Assembly: GCA_040768665.1 (NCBI GenBank)
Contig: JAXGMN010000052.1
Span: 1 to 64,000, forward strand
DNA: 64,000 bases
Direction: 5' to 3'
Source of the DNA: JABWBD01 sp040768665
GTDB taxonomy: Bacteria; Planctomycetota; Planctomycetia; Pirellulales; Thermoguttaceae
Position numbers and translations under genes: made by a program
Shown: positions 35,190 to 42,894 of the stretch, one piece after another
Numbering within the stretch: the stretch's first letter is position 1
How the letters are laid out: every line of letters starts with the position of its first letter
Notes under the pieces: generated by a model
Database searches by the model: none
What the model was told of the DNA's origin: nothing
Seen by the model: only the letters and a program-made list of their open reading frames with translations

Positions 35190-35428
35190 TGCGCGTTCGA
35201 CTTCTCCGCCCCGTCGACGCCCCCGGCCCCACGGGCATTCTCCTCGGCCGTCTCGCCCCCCACTCCTGCGTCGACGCCGTCCAGCAGTGCCTCAACTGGG
35301 ACCACCCCACTGTTGCCTCCCACGCCTCCGTACAGTTCGACACCCACCGCATCGTCGACACCATCCTCCTCGCCCTCGACGCTGCGCGCCGCCGACCCAC
35401 TTGCCTTCGGCCGTCAACTCAGGCATAA
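35189..35428 (+). CDS. Small protein at the end of the capsid operon
   Basis: 79 residues; the start overlaps the previous stop by one base (TGATG). The sequence (MRVRLLRPVDAPGPTGILLG ... VDTILLALDAARR) has no recognised family. Coupling argues that it is translated. It could be a fragment of a larger gene whose remainder was replaced by the repeats that follow. Confidence 0.55.
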   Translation: MRVRLLRPVDAPGPTGILLGRLAPHSCVDAVQQCLNWDHPTVASHASVQFDTHRIVDTILLALDAARRRPTCLRPSTQA

Positions 35429-35731
35429 ACGAGGGGTTGCCGCGCGTGTGCCACTGCTTGGAGTCGAATCGGTCTTCCATTGCCAAACGGCCTACCACGA
35501 CTCCAAGCAGTGCGGACGTTACCAACCGGCCGGCACTGCGCGGGTGCCACTTCGGAGTCGAATCGGTCTTCCATTGCCAAACGGCCCACCACGACTCCAA
35601 GCAGTGCGGGCGCCACCAACCGGCCGGCTGCACTGCTTGGGATGGTGGCGAGTCCGCTCGCATGGTAAACCGGTTCCATCCCAAGCTGGCACACCGGCAC
35701 AAGGCCTGACTTCACAAGGAGCATCCCACTC
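35429..35731. repeat. Hairpin repeats, GTGCCACTGCTTGG family
   Basis: CACTGCTTGGAGTCG and CGACTCCAAGCAGTG form a 15 bp stem around GAATCGGTCTTCCATTGCC-type sequence (about 35449-35511). A second, partly truncated copy follows (about 35545-35610), and a third, diverged hairpin (CTGCTTGGGATGG ... CCATCCCAAGC) ends near 35690. The stretch separates the capsid operon from the symporter and holds no gene. AAGGAG for the symporter lies at its end. Confidence 0.88.
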
Positions 35732-37528
35732 ATGCAAGAACCCACCGCCGGCTTCACCACTCTCGACGGTGTTGTCCTGATCGGCTATCTCGTCGGCGTC
35801 ACCGCCTTCGGCCTCTGGATGGCTCGCAAGGTCCACACCAGCGGCGGCTATTTCCTCGGCGAGCGCCGCCTGCCCTGGTGGGTGATGGTCGGCCAGGCGT
35901 TCAGCACCGGCACCAACGCCGAAAATCCCGTCGCCCAGACGGGCGCCTCGTTCCAGGCCGGCTTCGCCACCATCTGGTATCAGTGGAAGAACATGCTCAT
36001 CACGCCGTTCTACTGGCTGATGGCCCCGTGGTACCGCCGCAGCGAACGGACCACGGTCGGCGAGATCATCGAAGACCGCTACGGCCGCGGACTGGGCCTC
36101 GTCTACACGCTCTTCGCCATTTCGTTCTTCGTCTTCAACCAGGGCGCGATGCTCAAGGGAGCCGGCAAGATCATCGCCGTGGCAACCGGCGGAGAGATCA
36201 TCTCGCCCAACGGCGTCGTCCTGGCCATGACCGTCGCCTTCGTCCTCTACAGCTTCTTCGGCGGGCTGATCGCCGCCGCCTACAACGACTTCATCCAGGG
36301 CTTCCTCATCATTCTCCTCTCCTTCATCCTCATCCCTTCCGGCTTGATCGCGATCGGCGGCTTCACCGGCTTGCGCGCGAGCGTGCCGGAAAACTTCTTC
36401 GATCTCTACAGCGAGGTCAGCGGGCTCGACGCCTTCACGATCGCCATGCTCACGCTCAACGGCCTGGTCGGCATTACCGCCCAGCCCCACATCCTCACGA
36501 TGAACGCTACCGGACGCACCGAACGCGCCGGCCGCATCGGCCAGACCTACGGTTCGCTCGTCAAACGCTTCTGCACGATCGGCTGGGCGCTGACCGGCCT
36601 GATCGTTGCCGCCCTGGTACTCCAGCACGGGGCGGTCCTTGAGGACAAGGAACACGCCTTCGGCTATGCCAGCCTCCACCTGCTCCGCCCGGGCTTCACC
36701 GGCCTGATGGTCGCCTGCGTGCTGGCGGCCAACATGTCGACCTGCTCCACCTTCATGGTCAACACCGGCGCCCTGTTCACCCAGAACATCTACCGCGACT
36801 ACTTCAACCATTCGGCCAGCGACCGGCGACTCCTCTGGATCGGCCGGTTCTCCGGCCTCTCGCTGACGATCTTCGGCGTCCTCTTCGCTCTCATCGTCGA
36901 CCAGGTCCTCCAGGCCTTCCTCTTCACCGAGACGATCGCCGCCCTGATGGGCATCATGTTTCTCGGCGGCGTCCTCTGGAAGCGCGCGAACCGCTACGGC
37001 GCCTGGGCCGGCACGATCGGCTCTTTCGCCGCCTACTACGCCGCCAACTTCCTCATGACCTGCCGTTTCGACGGCCAACTCCCCTCCACCCTCCGCGAAG
37101 CCTTCCACCACCTGTCCACGGCCATCCAGACCGACTCGCTCCCCGCTCTGCTCGGCACGGGCCAGTGGCAGTTGGTCTACAAGTGGACCCCCGGCTCGTT
37201 CGGCTTCGCCATGCTCCTCGGCTTTGGCGCATTCATCCTGTTCAGCCTCCTGACGCCCCGCGAAGACCCCCAGCGGATCGCCGAATTCTTCGACAAGCTG
37301 CGGCGATCCTCCGACCACGAGGCGATGCCCGGAACCGGTCCCAAACCCTTGGCGGCCGAGCGGGGACAAGACCTCCTACTGGTCGATCTCCCCGGCTGGT
37401 TCACGGCCGAACGATGGCACAACTTCTTCCATCGCTACCGCGAAGACCTCATCGGCTTCGCGCTGGCCTGGGCAACCGTCGCCCTGCTCGTCTTCTCCGC
37501 CTGGCTGCTGATGCAAGTCGGCAGGTAA
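35732..37528 (+). CDS. Sodium:solute symporter family protein
   Basis: 598 residues with about 13 hydrophobic segments. The start (GVVLIGYLVGVTAFGLWMAR ... GGYFLGERRLPWW) is the family signature, with the sodium-binding region early (GQAFSTGTNAENP). Further conserved parts are GGLIAAAYNDFIQGFLI and TAQPHILTM. It imports a small organic solute with sodium; the substrate is not predictable. AAGGAG precedes the start. It stands between repeats and may be monocistronic. Confidence 0.9.
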   Translation: MQEPTAGFTTLDGVVLIGYLVGVTAFGLWMARKVHTSGGYFLGERRLPWWVMVGQAFSTGTNAENPVAQTGASFQAGFATIWYQWKNMLITPFYWLMAPWYRRSERTTVGEIIEDRYGRGLGLVYTLFAISFFVFNQGAMLKGAGKIIAVATGGEIISPNGVVLAMTVAFVLYSFFGGLIAAAYNDFIQGFLIILLSFILIPSGLIAIGGFTGLRASVPENFFDLYSEVSGLDAFTIAMLTLNGLVGITAQPHILTMNATGRTERAGRIGQTYGSLVKRFCTIGWALTGLIVAALVLQHGAVLEDKEHAFGYASLHLLRPGFTGLMVACVLAANMSTCSTFMVNTGALFTQNIYRDYFNHSASDRRLLWIGRFSGLSLTIFGVLFALIVDQVLQAFLFTETIAALMGIMFLGGVLWKRANRYGAWAGTIGSFAAYYAANFLMTCRFDGQLPSTLREAFHHLSTAIQTDSLPALLGTGQWQLVYKWTPGSFGFAMLLGFGAFILFSLLTPREDPQRIAEFFDKLRRSSDHEAMPGTGPKPLAAERGQDLLLVDLPGWFTAERWHNFFHRYREDLIGFALAWATVALLVFSAWLLMQVGR

Positions 37529-37690
37529 CAAGAATTGCCGCAAGAGCAACAGAAGACTTTGAACAGGAGGAAACGGAGACAACCGAGAACACTCAACCAC
37601 CCGCCAAGATTTCAAGAGGCTCAGCAGCCCGGCTGCTGGCGGGTCATTGAGGATATGCTCTCCGTTGCCTCGGTTTCCTCCTGTTCGCTT

Positions 37691-38563
37691 TTATTCCTTT
37701 TCCTTTTCTTTCTCTTCCTTCTCTTGTTCCTTCTCCTCGACCTTCTCCTCTTCGTGTCCTCCCCTCCTGGCCTTCTTCTCAACCTTCCCCAGCGGCTCCG
37801 CGAGCGTGAGGTTCATTTCATACACCTGCAACACCTGCGGCGTAATCAATCCGCCGGTTGCTTCCACCTTGTCGCCTTTCTTCGCCAGCCGATACAGCGC
37901 AGCCCCCGCGATATCGACCTCCACCACCGCGTCCTCCGCCACCTCCACCTTGAGCGTCGCCTTGAAATAGTTGTTCGGCACAGCGACGATCAGCTTTCCG
38001 TTCTTCGCACTGGTGATCTGGCCGGCGATCTGAAAAGGCTCGAATCCGGCGCCGCTCGCCGCGCGCTGGCCGCCCTCGGCCTTTTCCGCCGGCGCCTGAA
38101 GGCCCTCGCCGGCCGCGAACGCGCCGGCCCCCTCGGGAAATGCGCCGACCGTGTGGGCTTCGTCCGGCGTGAAAATCTTCAGCTTCGTGATCTTTCCCTC
38201 CACCCGGTTCTGGTGCTTGTTCACCTGGGCGGTAAACGACACGAACTGGCGCGGCGACAGGAATTCCGGCGTTGCCGTGGCAAGCACTCTCACCTCGCTG
38301 GTGGGCAGGATCTGCAACAACCACTTCTGGCCGCTGTCGCTGGTAACCTGCATCCTCCCCAGAGCAACCCCGTCGACGGTCCCGAACGCCGCGCCCGACG
38401 GAAGGTTCGGCTGCTCCGCCCGCCATCCGCGGCGATCCCGCTGCTGCCGATTGCCGTACGGCGCCCGCCCCGGAAATTGCGCGCGGGCAATCTCAACGCC
38501 CAAAACGAACAGTCCGCCCGCCAACAGTGCCAGACCCAAGGCTCTTCTTTTCCGACCCAACAT
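37691..38563 (-). CDS. Exported protein of unknown function with Glu/Lys-rich tail
   Basis: 290 residues. It has a signal peptide (RALGLALLAGGLFVLGVEIA), a QFPGRAPYGNRQQRD basic segment, then two beta-rich repeats (FGTVDGVALGRMQVTS and FQIAGQITSAKNGKLIVAVP) that look like duplicated OB/DUF5666-like modules. The C-terminal 30 residues are almost entirely Glu and Lys. I do not recognise a family with certainty. Confidence 0.7.
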   Translation of the reverse strand: MLGRKRRALGLALLAGGLFVLGVEIARAQFPGRAPYGNRQQRDRRGWRAEQPNLPSGAAFGTVDGVALGRMQVTSDSGQKWLLQILPTSEVRVLATATPEFLSPRQFVSFTAQVNKHQNRVEGKITKLKIFTPDEAHTVGAFPEGAGAFAAGEGLQAPAEKAEGGQRAASGAGFEPFQIAGQITSAKNGKLIVAVPNNYFKATLKVEVAEDAVVEVDIAGAALYRLAKKGDKVEATGGLITPQVLQVYEMNLTLAEPLGKVEKKARRGGHEEEKVEEKEQEKEEKEKEKE

Positions 38564-38758
38564 GACAAACCTCCCTCAAAAGACCCGTACCGCCGGACGC
38601 CTCTCTCTCCAGCCTAACCGCTTAACGGCTACGTGAACAGCAAGCGGGGTCGGCTGGCCCGATCCTTTCCCGGTCCCCCCTTGTCTCTTACAATGATGGT
38701 TTCCGCACGATGCCCCAGACTGCCACTTCGACAATCTTCGACTTCGCGAGCCGCCCTT

Positions 38759-39559
38759 ATGTCCTCCCCTTCAGGTCCCATCACCGTACCGAAATTCGTC
38801 GGCATGAAAGCGGCCGGCCAGAAGATCACGATGCTCACCGCCTACGATTTTCCCACGGCCGCCCTGGTCGACAGCGCGGGCGTGGAGGGAATCCTCGTCG
38901 GCGACACTCTCGGGATGATCGTGCAGGGGCATCCGACCACGCTGCCGGTCACACTCGACCAGATGATCTACCACGCCGAAATCGTCGGTCGCGCAACTCG
39001 CCACGCCCTGGTCGTCGTCGACATGCCGTTTCCTGCCTGCAACCTGGGTATTCATCGCGCCGTCGAAGCGGCCGCTCGCATTCTCAAGGAAACTCGCTGC
39101 CGGGCAGTCAAGTTGGAAGGCGGGGCGGATCAAGCGGAAGTGATCGCCGCGATGGTCTCGGCGGGAATTCCCGTGATGGCCCACTGCGGGCTGCGGCCGC
39201 AAAGCATCCACCAGATGGGCGGCTACAGCGTCCAGCGCGATCGCGAGCGGCTCCTGCACGACGCAGCCGCCGTCCAGCAGGCCGGCGCCTTCGCCGTCGT
39301 CCTTGAATGCATCCCCGCAGACGTCGCTCGCGACATCACCGCCTCGCTCACGATCCCGACAATCGGGATCGGCGCCGGCACCGACTGCGACGGCCAGGTC
39401 CTCGTGTTGCACGATATGCTCGGCCTGACGACCGGACGCGTACCCCGCCACGTCAAGCCCTATGCCGATCTCAAGCAGCCGTTCGTTGCCGCCGTCGCCC
39501 AATACCGCGACGAAGTCCGCAACGGCACATTCCCCGGCCCCGACCAGACCTTCCGCTAA
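38759..39559 (+). CDS. panB: 3-methyl-2-oxobutanoate hydroxymethyltransferase
   Basis: 266 residues from ATG 38759. Family motifs are TMLTAYDFPTAALVDSAGVE, LVGDTLGMIVQGH, ATRHALVVVDMPF, VKLEGGADQ, MAHCGLRPQSIHQMGGY and PTIGIGAGTDCDGQVLVLHD. PanB transfers a hydroxymethyl group from methylene-THF to alpha-ketoisovalerate, the first step of pantothenate synthesis; Mg2+ ligands are the Asp in GDTLG and in VVDMP. Length is normal. No panC or panD is adjacent. Confidence 0.95.
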   Translation: MSSPSGPITVPKFVGMKAAGQKITMLTAYDFPTAALVDSAGVEGILVGDTLGMIVQGHPTTLPVTLDQMIYHAEIVGRATRHALVVVDMPFPACNLGIHRAVEAAARILKETRCRAVKLEGGADQAEVIAAMVSAGIPVMAHCGLRPQSIHQMGGYSVQRDRERLLHDAAAVQQAGAFAVVLECIPADVARDITASLTIPTIGIGAGTDCDGQVLVLHDMLGLTTGRVPRHVKPYADLKQPFVAAVAQYRDEVRNGTFPGPDQTFR

Positions 39560-39560
39560 G

Positions 39561-39596
39561 CAACAGCCCGGCTGCTTCCGAGCAGCCGGGCTGTTG
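39561..39596. terminator. Perfect 16 bp hairpin after panB (REP-like)
   Basis: CAACAGCCCGGCTGCT and AGCAGCCGGGCTGTTG flank the loop TCCG directly after the panB stop. No T run follows. The core is shared with repeats at 27.30 and 31.20 kb, so it may be a repeat that acts as a transcript end between the convergent genes. Confidence 0.65.
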
Positions 39597-39638
39597 AAGC
39601 TCAAAATGTGCCTGTTCCCTCCCCGTGTAAACGGCTCG

Positions 39639-39899
39639 TCAGAGCGGCCTCCGGCGAAATTGCCGCCAGATCAACAGCACGATCACCCCCCCGATGATCG
39701 CGCCGAGAAAACCGGCCGGCCGGAACTCTCCCTGAAATCCGCCAAAAAAGAGGCTTCCCAGAAATCCGCCCATCACAGAACCCGCGATCCCCAGGAGAAT
39801 CGTTCCCAGGCATCCCATCGGATCGCGCCCCGGGACAATGAGCCGCGCAATGGCTCCGACGAACAGCCCGAAGATGATCCAGACCAGCAGGTTTACCAT
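39639..39899 (-). CDS. GlsB/YeaQ/YmgE family membrane protein
   Basis: 86 residues, three membrane helices: LLVWIIFGLFVGAIARLIVP, LGTILLGIAGSVMGGFLG and GFLGAIIGGVIVLLIW. The GRDPMGCLGTILLGI segment is the family signature (transglycosylase-associated protein). Members are stress-induced inner membrane proteins of unclear role. Confidence 0.92.
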   Translation of the reverse strand: MVNLLVWIIFGLFVGAIARLIVPGRDPMGCLGTILLGIAGSVMGGFLGSLFFGGFQGEFRPAGFLGAIIGGVIVLLIWRQFRRRPL

Positions 39900-39948
39900 C
39901 CGTCGGCTCCTTTCACTTCAGCGGCGTAACTGGGAAGCGGTTTGTCCA

Positions 39949-40922
39949 TCACTTCATGCGACGCGGAACGTCCTCGCCGCTCGCGGCCTCCTTCGCATGG
40001 AGATAATCGGCAATCGGCCGCCCGATTTCGCGGAGTTGCTCATGCGTGATCTCGATGTCGCGGGCCATGGCCTTCTCTTCCGCGGAAAGTTCCACGTCCC
40101 CGCTCTCCGACATGAGCACGATTCGTTGCCGAATCTCCGGCAATCGGCGCTCGACCCTCGCAGGCGCACCGAACCCGTACGCTACGTGCCCCGCCCCGCA
40201 GATCACCACGGCCGTCCGTCCTTGCCCCGCCGGCGACTTCAAGTAGTCGGCCAAGGCAGCCGCCATGGCCTCGTCGCGCGCAATCTGTGCCTCGACCATC
40301 GACCGGAGCATCCCCTCGTTCACCGACGCGTGGACCATCATCTGCATCCGCAACGTCTTCGCGTATTCCGGATCCTCGAGATCCACGTCTGCCGGTAGCT
40401 CGCGTCGCATCTCGGCCGGCAGCTTCGCGATCCCACCGCTCCGGAACACCTGCCGGATCGTCTCCGCACGCGCGTTCAGCGCGATGACCGGAATGTCCCA
40501 GCGGCGGGCGGTCTCCAGGATTGGGCGGTACTCCGCGTAATTCCGCCACCGCCGCGTCAATCCGTCGCCTTCGCCAACTGCTCAAAGTCGATCTCCCTCC
40601 GGTTGAACCGGTCCAGCTCCGGCTGCCGGTTCGCTTCCATCTGCTCGAGTCCGACCACGAGCGGGACGCCCCGATCGGCGAGGTCCCCAAGGATTTTTGC
40701 CTGGATCTGGTGGTGACGCTCGAGCGTGTGACGTTCGCCCAGGTAGACAACCCGCACATCGGCCAGGTCTTGCAGCATCTCCGCGTAGCCGATCGGCTCG
40801 CCTCGATAAAGATCGATCCACATCGAACAGCGGCCGTCGCTCTCGGCAAACGCCGGCGCCGACGTGCCGACCAGCAAAAAGAAAGCCATCAGCATCAGAA
40901 CCGTTCCCACTCGTCGCAGCAT
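39949..40922 (-). pseudogene. ChaN-family lipoprotein gene with a one-base frameshift
   Basis: The 5' part (40922-40557) encodes a signal sequence (VLMLMAFFLLVGTSAPAFA) and the ChaN start: VVYLGERHTLERHHQIQAKI, LVVGLEQMEANRQPELDRF. It stops at TGA where the family has Trp. The 3' part (40560-39949) continues in the next frame: TRRWRNYAEYRPILETARRW, VIALNA, ... VVICGAGHVAYGFG. Adding one G near 40558-40560 (GATTGACG to GATTGGACG) restores one 320-residue protein. ChaN proteins are haem/iron-linked. The loss may be real or a sequencing error. The gene follows a PDZ gene with 2 bases between. Confidence 0.85.
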
Positions 40923-40924
40923 TC

Positions 40925-41671
40925 TTACCGACGATCCTGCCGCTCAGCCTTTTTCTTCAACTCATCCACCTCTTCCCTAAGCTGGTTGAGCTCTTCCCGA
41001 AGATCGTCCAGAAGTCGCTCGACCCGCTGATGCCGCTCGGCGAAGTTCCACTGGTGCTCGAACATTCTCGGCAAGTCCTTCAGATCCTCGATCCCACCGA
41101 ATCCCTCGAAAGGCGGTCTGCCCATGTTCCAGCGCCCTCCGCGGCCTTCCTGGCCGGCAAGCGTGGCGGTAAACGTTCTCTCGCGCTCGTCCCGCAGAAC
41201 CGTGATCTTCACTTTCGCGCCGGGCCTCTTGCTCTGGACCGCCTGGCCCGCATCCTCGGGCGACTCGATCGGTTGGCCGGCAATCTCTTTAATCACATCG
41301 CCGTCCTCGAGCCCGGCCTTCTCAGCCGGACTGCCCGGAAACACTCGCTCGATTCTTACACCTTCGTCGTCGCTCCCCAACAGAACCCCCAGCCAGGCTG
41401 GTTGCTGAGCTGTCTCTCTATCAGCTCTTTCGGGAGATTCCCTTCTCTCCTCTCTTTGCTTTCCGCGAGCCATGCCTTCCTTGTCTTTCTGCGTGTCGCG
41501 TTGGTTCTCCGCAATCGCCTTTTGCCCGGTCTTCTTATCCTGTTTTTGCTGCTTCTCGGCTTTCCCCTGCTCATTGGCGGCGTAGATGCTTGCCTGGCCC
41601 ATCGTCAGGCAAAGCCCCAGGGCAGCCATGGCGACCGCGAGATAGGTATGGTCCGTGATTTGTCTCAACAT
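40925..41671 (-). CDS. Exported PDZ-domain protein
   Basis: 248 residues from ATG 41671, with AAAGGAGGT 7 bases upstream. A signal peptide (TYLAVAMAALGLCLTMGQAS) is followed by a Lys/Glu/Gln-rich stretch, a PDZ domain at about 90-175 (WLGVLLGSDDEGVRIERVFP, GSPAEKAGLEDGDVI) and a C-terminal coiled coil (RVERLLDDLREELNQLREEV). It probably binds other envelope proteins and lies immediately before the ChaN-like gene, likely in one operon. Confidence 0.85.
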   Translation of the reverse strand: MLRQITDHTYLAVAMAALGLCLTMGQASIYAANEQGKAEKQQKQDKKTGQKAIAENQRDTQKDKEGMARGKQREERRESPERADRETAQQPAWLGVLLGSDDEGVRIERVFPGSPAEKAGLEDGDVIKEIAGQPIESPEDAGQAVQSKRPGAKVKITVLRDERERTFTATLAGQEGRGGRWNMGRPPFEGFGGIEDLKDLPRMFEHQWNFAERHQRVERLLDDLREELNQLREEVDELKKKAERQDRR

Positions 41672-41879
41672 CTTCAGCACCTCCTTTTGTCCTTGCCCTC
41701 CCGGGATGCCCCCGGTCGGAACAGTTTCCAGGGAGTATCGTCCACACTTGTCTAGCATAAGAGATGGAGTGATGATAGCCAATCAGGCCATGCCGCGCCG
41801 CTTTGTGCGTGCTTCTCCTACCGGTGGTAGGGAAATCGCTGAGGCGGTATGATGCAGCCGGGCCGCTTCTGTCTAGAAT

Positions 41880-41935
41880 GGTTTAGCCGCAGTCTGCAGG
41901 CGGGCCGCGCGCTGCCAACCCTTCGACGTTCCATT
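41880..41935. repeat. TTTAGCCGCAGT repeat, partial copy
   Basis: GGTTTAGCCGCAGTCTGCAG and GCGGGCCGCGCGCTGCC resemble the left arm of the inverted element at 48.67 kb. Only one arm is present, 50 bases before the SIMPL gene. Confidence 0.6.
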
Positions 41936-41990
41936 CCCTACCACCCTGCGCCAAACAACCTACCCATCAAACCTCGAAAAGGAGCAGCCA

Positions 41991-42713
41991 ATGGCAATCA
42001 ACATTCGACTGGCGATCCTCGCAGCGGTCATCCTGGGAGCAACTCCCTTCGTTTCGGCACAACAGACCGACGCCCTCCTCGCCCCGTCCGTCACCGTCGT
42101 CGGCTCTGCCGAGGTCCGCGGCGAACCGGACATGGCCGAGATCAGCATCGGCGTAGTGACCGAAGCGGAGTCGGCGGCCGAAGCCGTCAAGCAGAACAAC
42201 CAGGCCATGGAGCAGCTCTTTGACGCACTCGACCGGCACGACATCGCCAAGAAGGACATCCAGACCGGCAGCTTCAACATCAGCCCGCAGCGGCAGAACG
42301 AGCCCGAGCGCCGCCAGATTACCGGATACCTGGTTACCAACCAGGTCCGCATCCGCATCCGGCAAATCTCGGCCCTCGGCGACATCCTTGACGCCGTCGT
42401 CCAACAGGGCGCGAACCAGATCCATGGGGTCAACTTTTCCATCCAGGACCCCACGAAGCTTCTCGACGAAGCCTGCCGCAAAGCAATGGCCGACGCCCGC
42501 AGAAAGGCCACCCTGTACGCCTCCGAGGCAGACGCGAAGCTCGGCAAGGTCCTCCTGATCGAAGCCGGAGACCGTGCTCCGAGGCCGGTCATGCGGCGAG
42601 GCGTCCAAATGTTCGGCGAGGCCGCAGTCCCGATCTCACCCGGGGAGCAAACTCTCTCCGCCCGGGTCACCGTCACCTACGCCCTTGCCGGCCAAACCCA
42701 AGCAGATCGCTGA
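41991..42713 (+). CDS. SIMPL-domain (DUF541) periplasmic protein
   Basis: 240 residues with AAAGGAG 7 bases before the ATG. A signal peptide (LAILAAVILGATPFVSAQ) precedes a SIMPL domain: SVTVVGSAEVRGEPDMAEI, VKQNNQAMEQLFDALDR, DIQTGSFNISPQ, KAMADARRKATLYAS. The family's role in the envelope is not well defined. It stands alone between repeats. Confidence 0.9.
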   Translation: MAINIRLAILAAVILGATPFVSAQQTDALLAPSVTVVGSAEVRGEPDMAEISIGVVTEAESAAEAVKQNNQAMEQLFDALDRHDIAKKDIQTGSFNISPQRQNEPERRQITGYLVTNQVRIRIRQISALGDILDAVVQQGANQIHGVNFSIQDPTKLLDEACRKAMADARRKATLYASEADAKLGKVLLIEAGDRAPRPVMRRGVQMFGEAAVPISPGEQTLSARVTVTYALAGQTQADR

Positions 42714-42894
42714 CAACGACCCCCTCGCCTTGCCTCCTGGTCCTCTCCCCGGCTTTCCTTGCCTTCTGCGGACCGGCCGACCGGCTCTCGATACCGCGTC
42801 AGACCTTCCCTCATGACGCCTGATCTGGTACCCTGGATGGTCTCTCGGTGCCTCGCGCGTATTCATCCGTCGGTCAGAAGATGTAAGTATCCGT

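Noticed and set aside
27391..35428. Complete prophage
   Set aside because: No integrase, terminase, portal, lysis or replication genes and no attachment-site repeats were seen in the window.
35519..37369. 616-codon minus-strand frame opposite the symporter
   Set aside because: Low-complexity Glu/Gly/Ala/Arg composition and no motifs; the opposite strand has a typical transporter.
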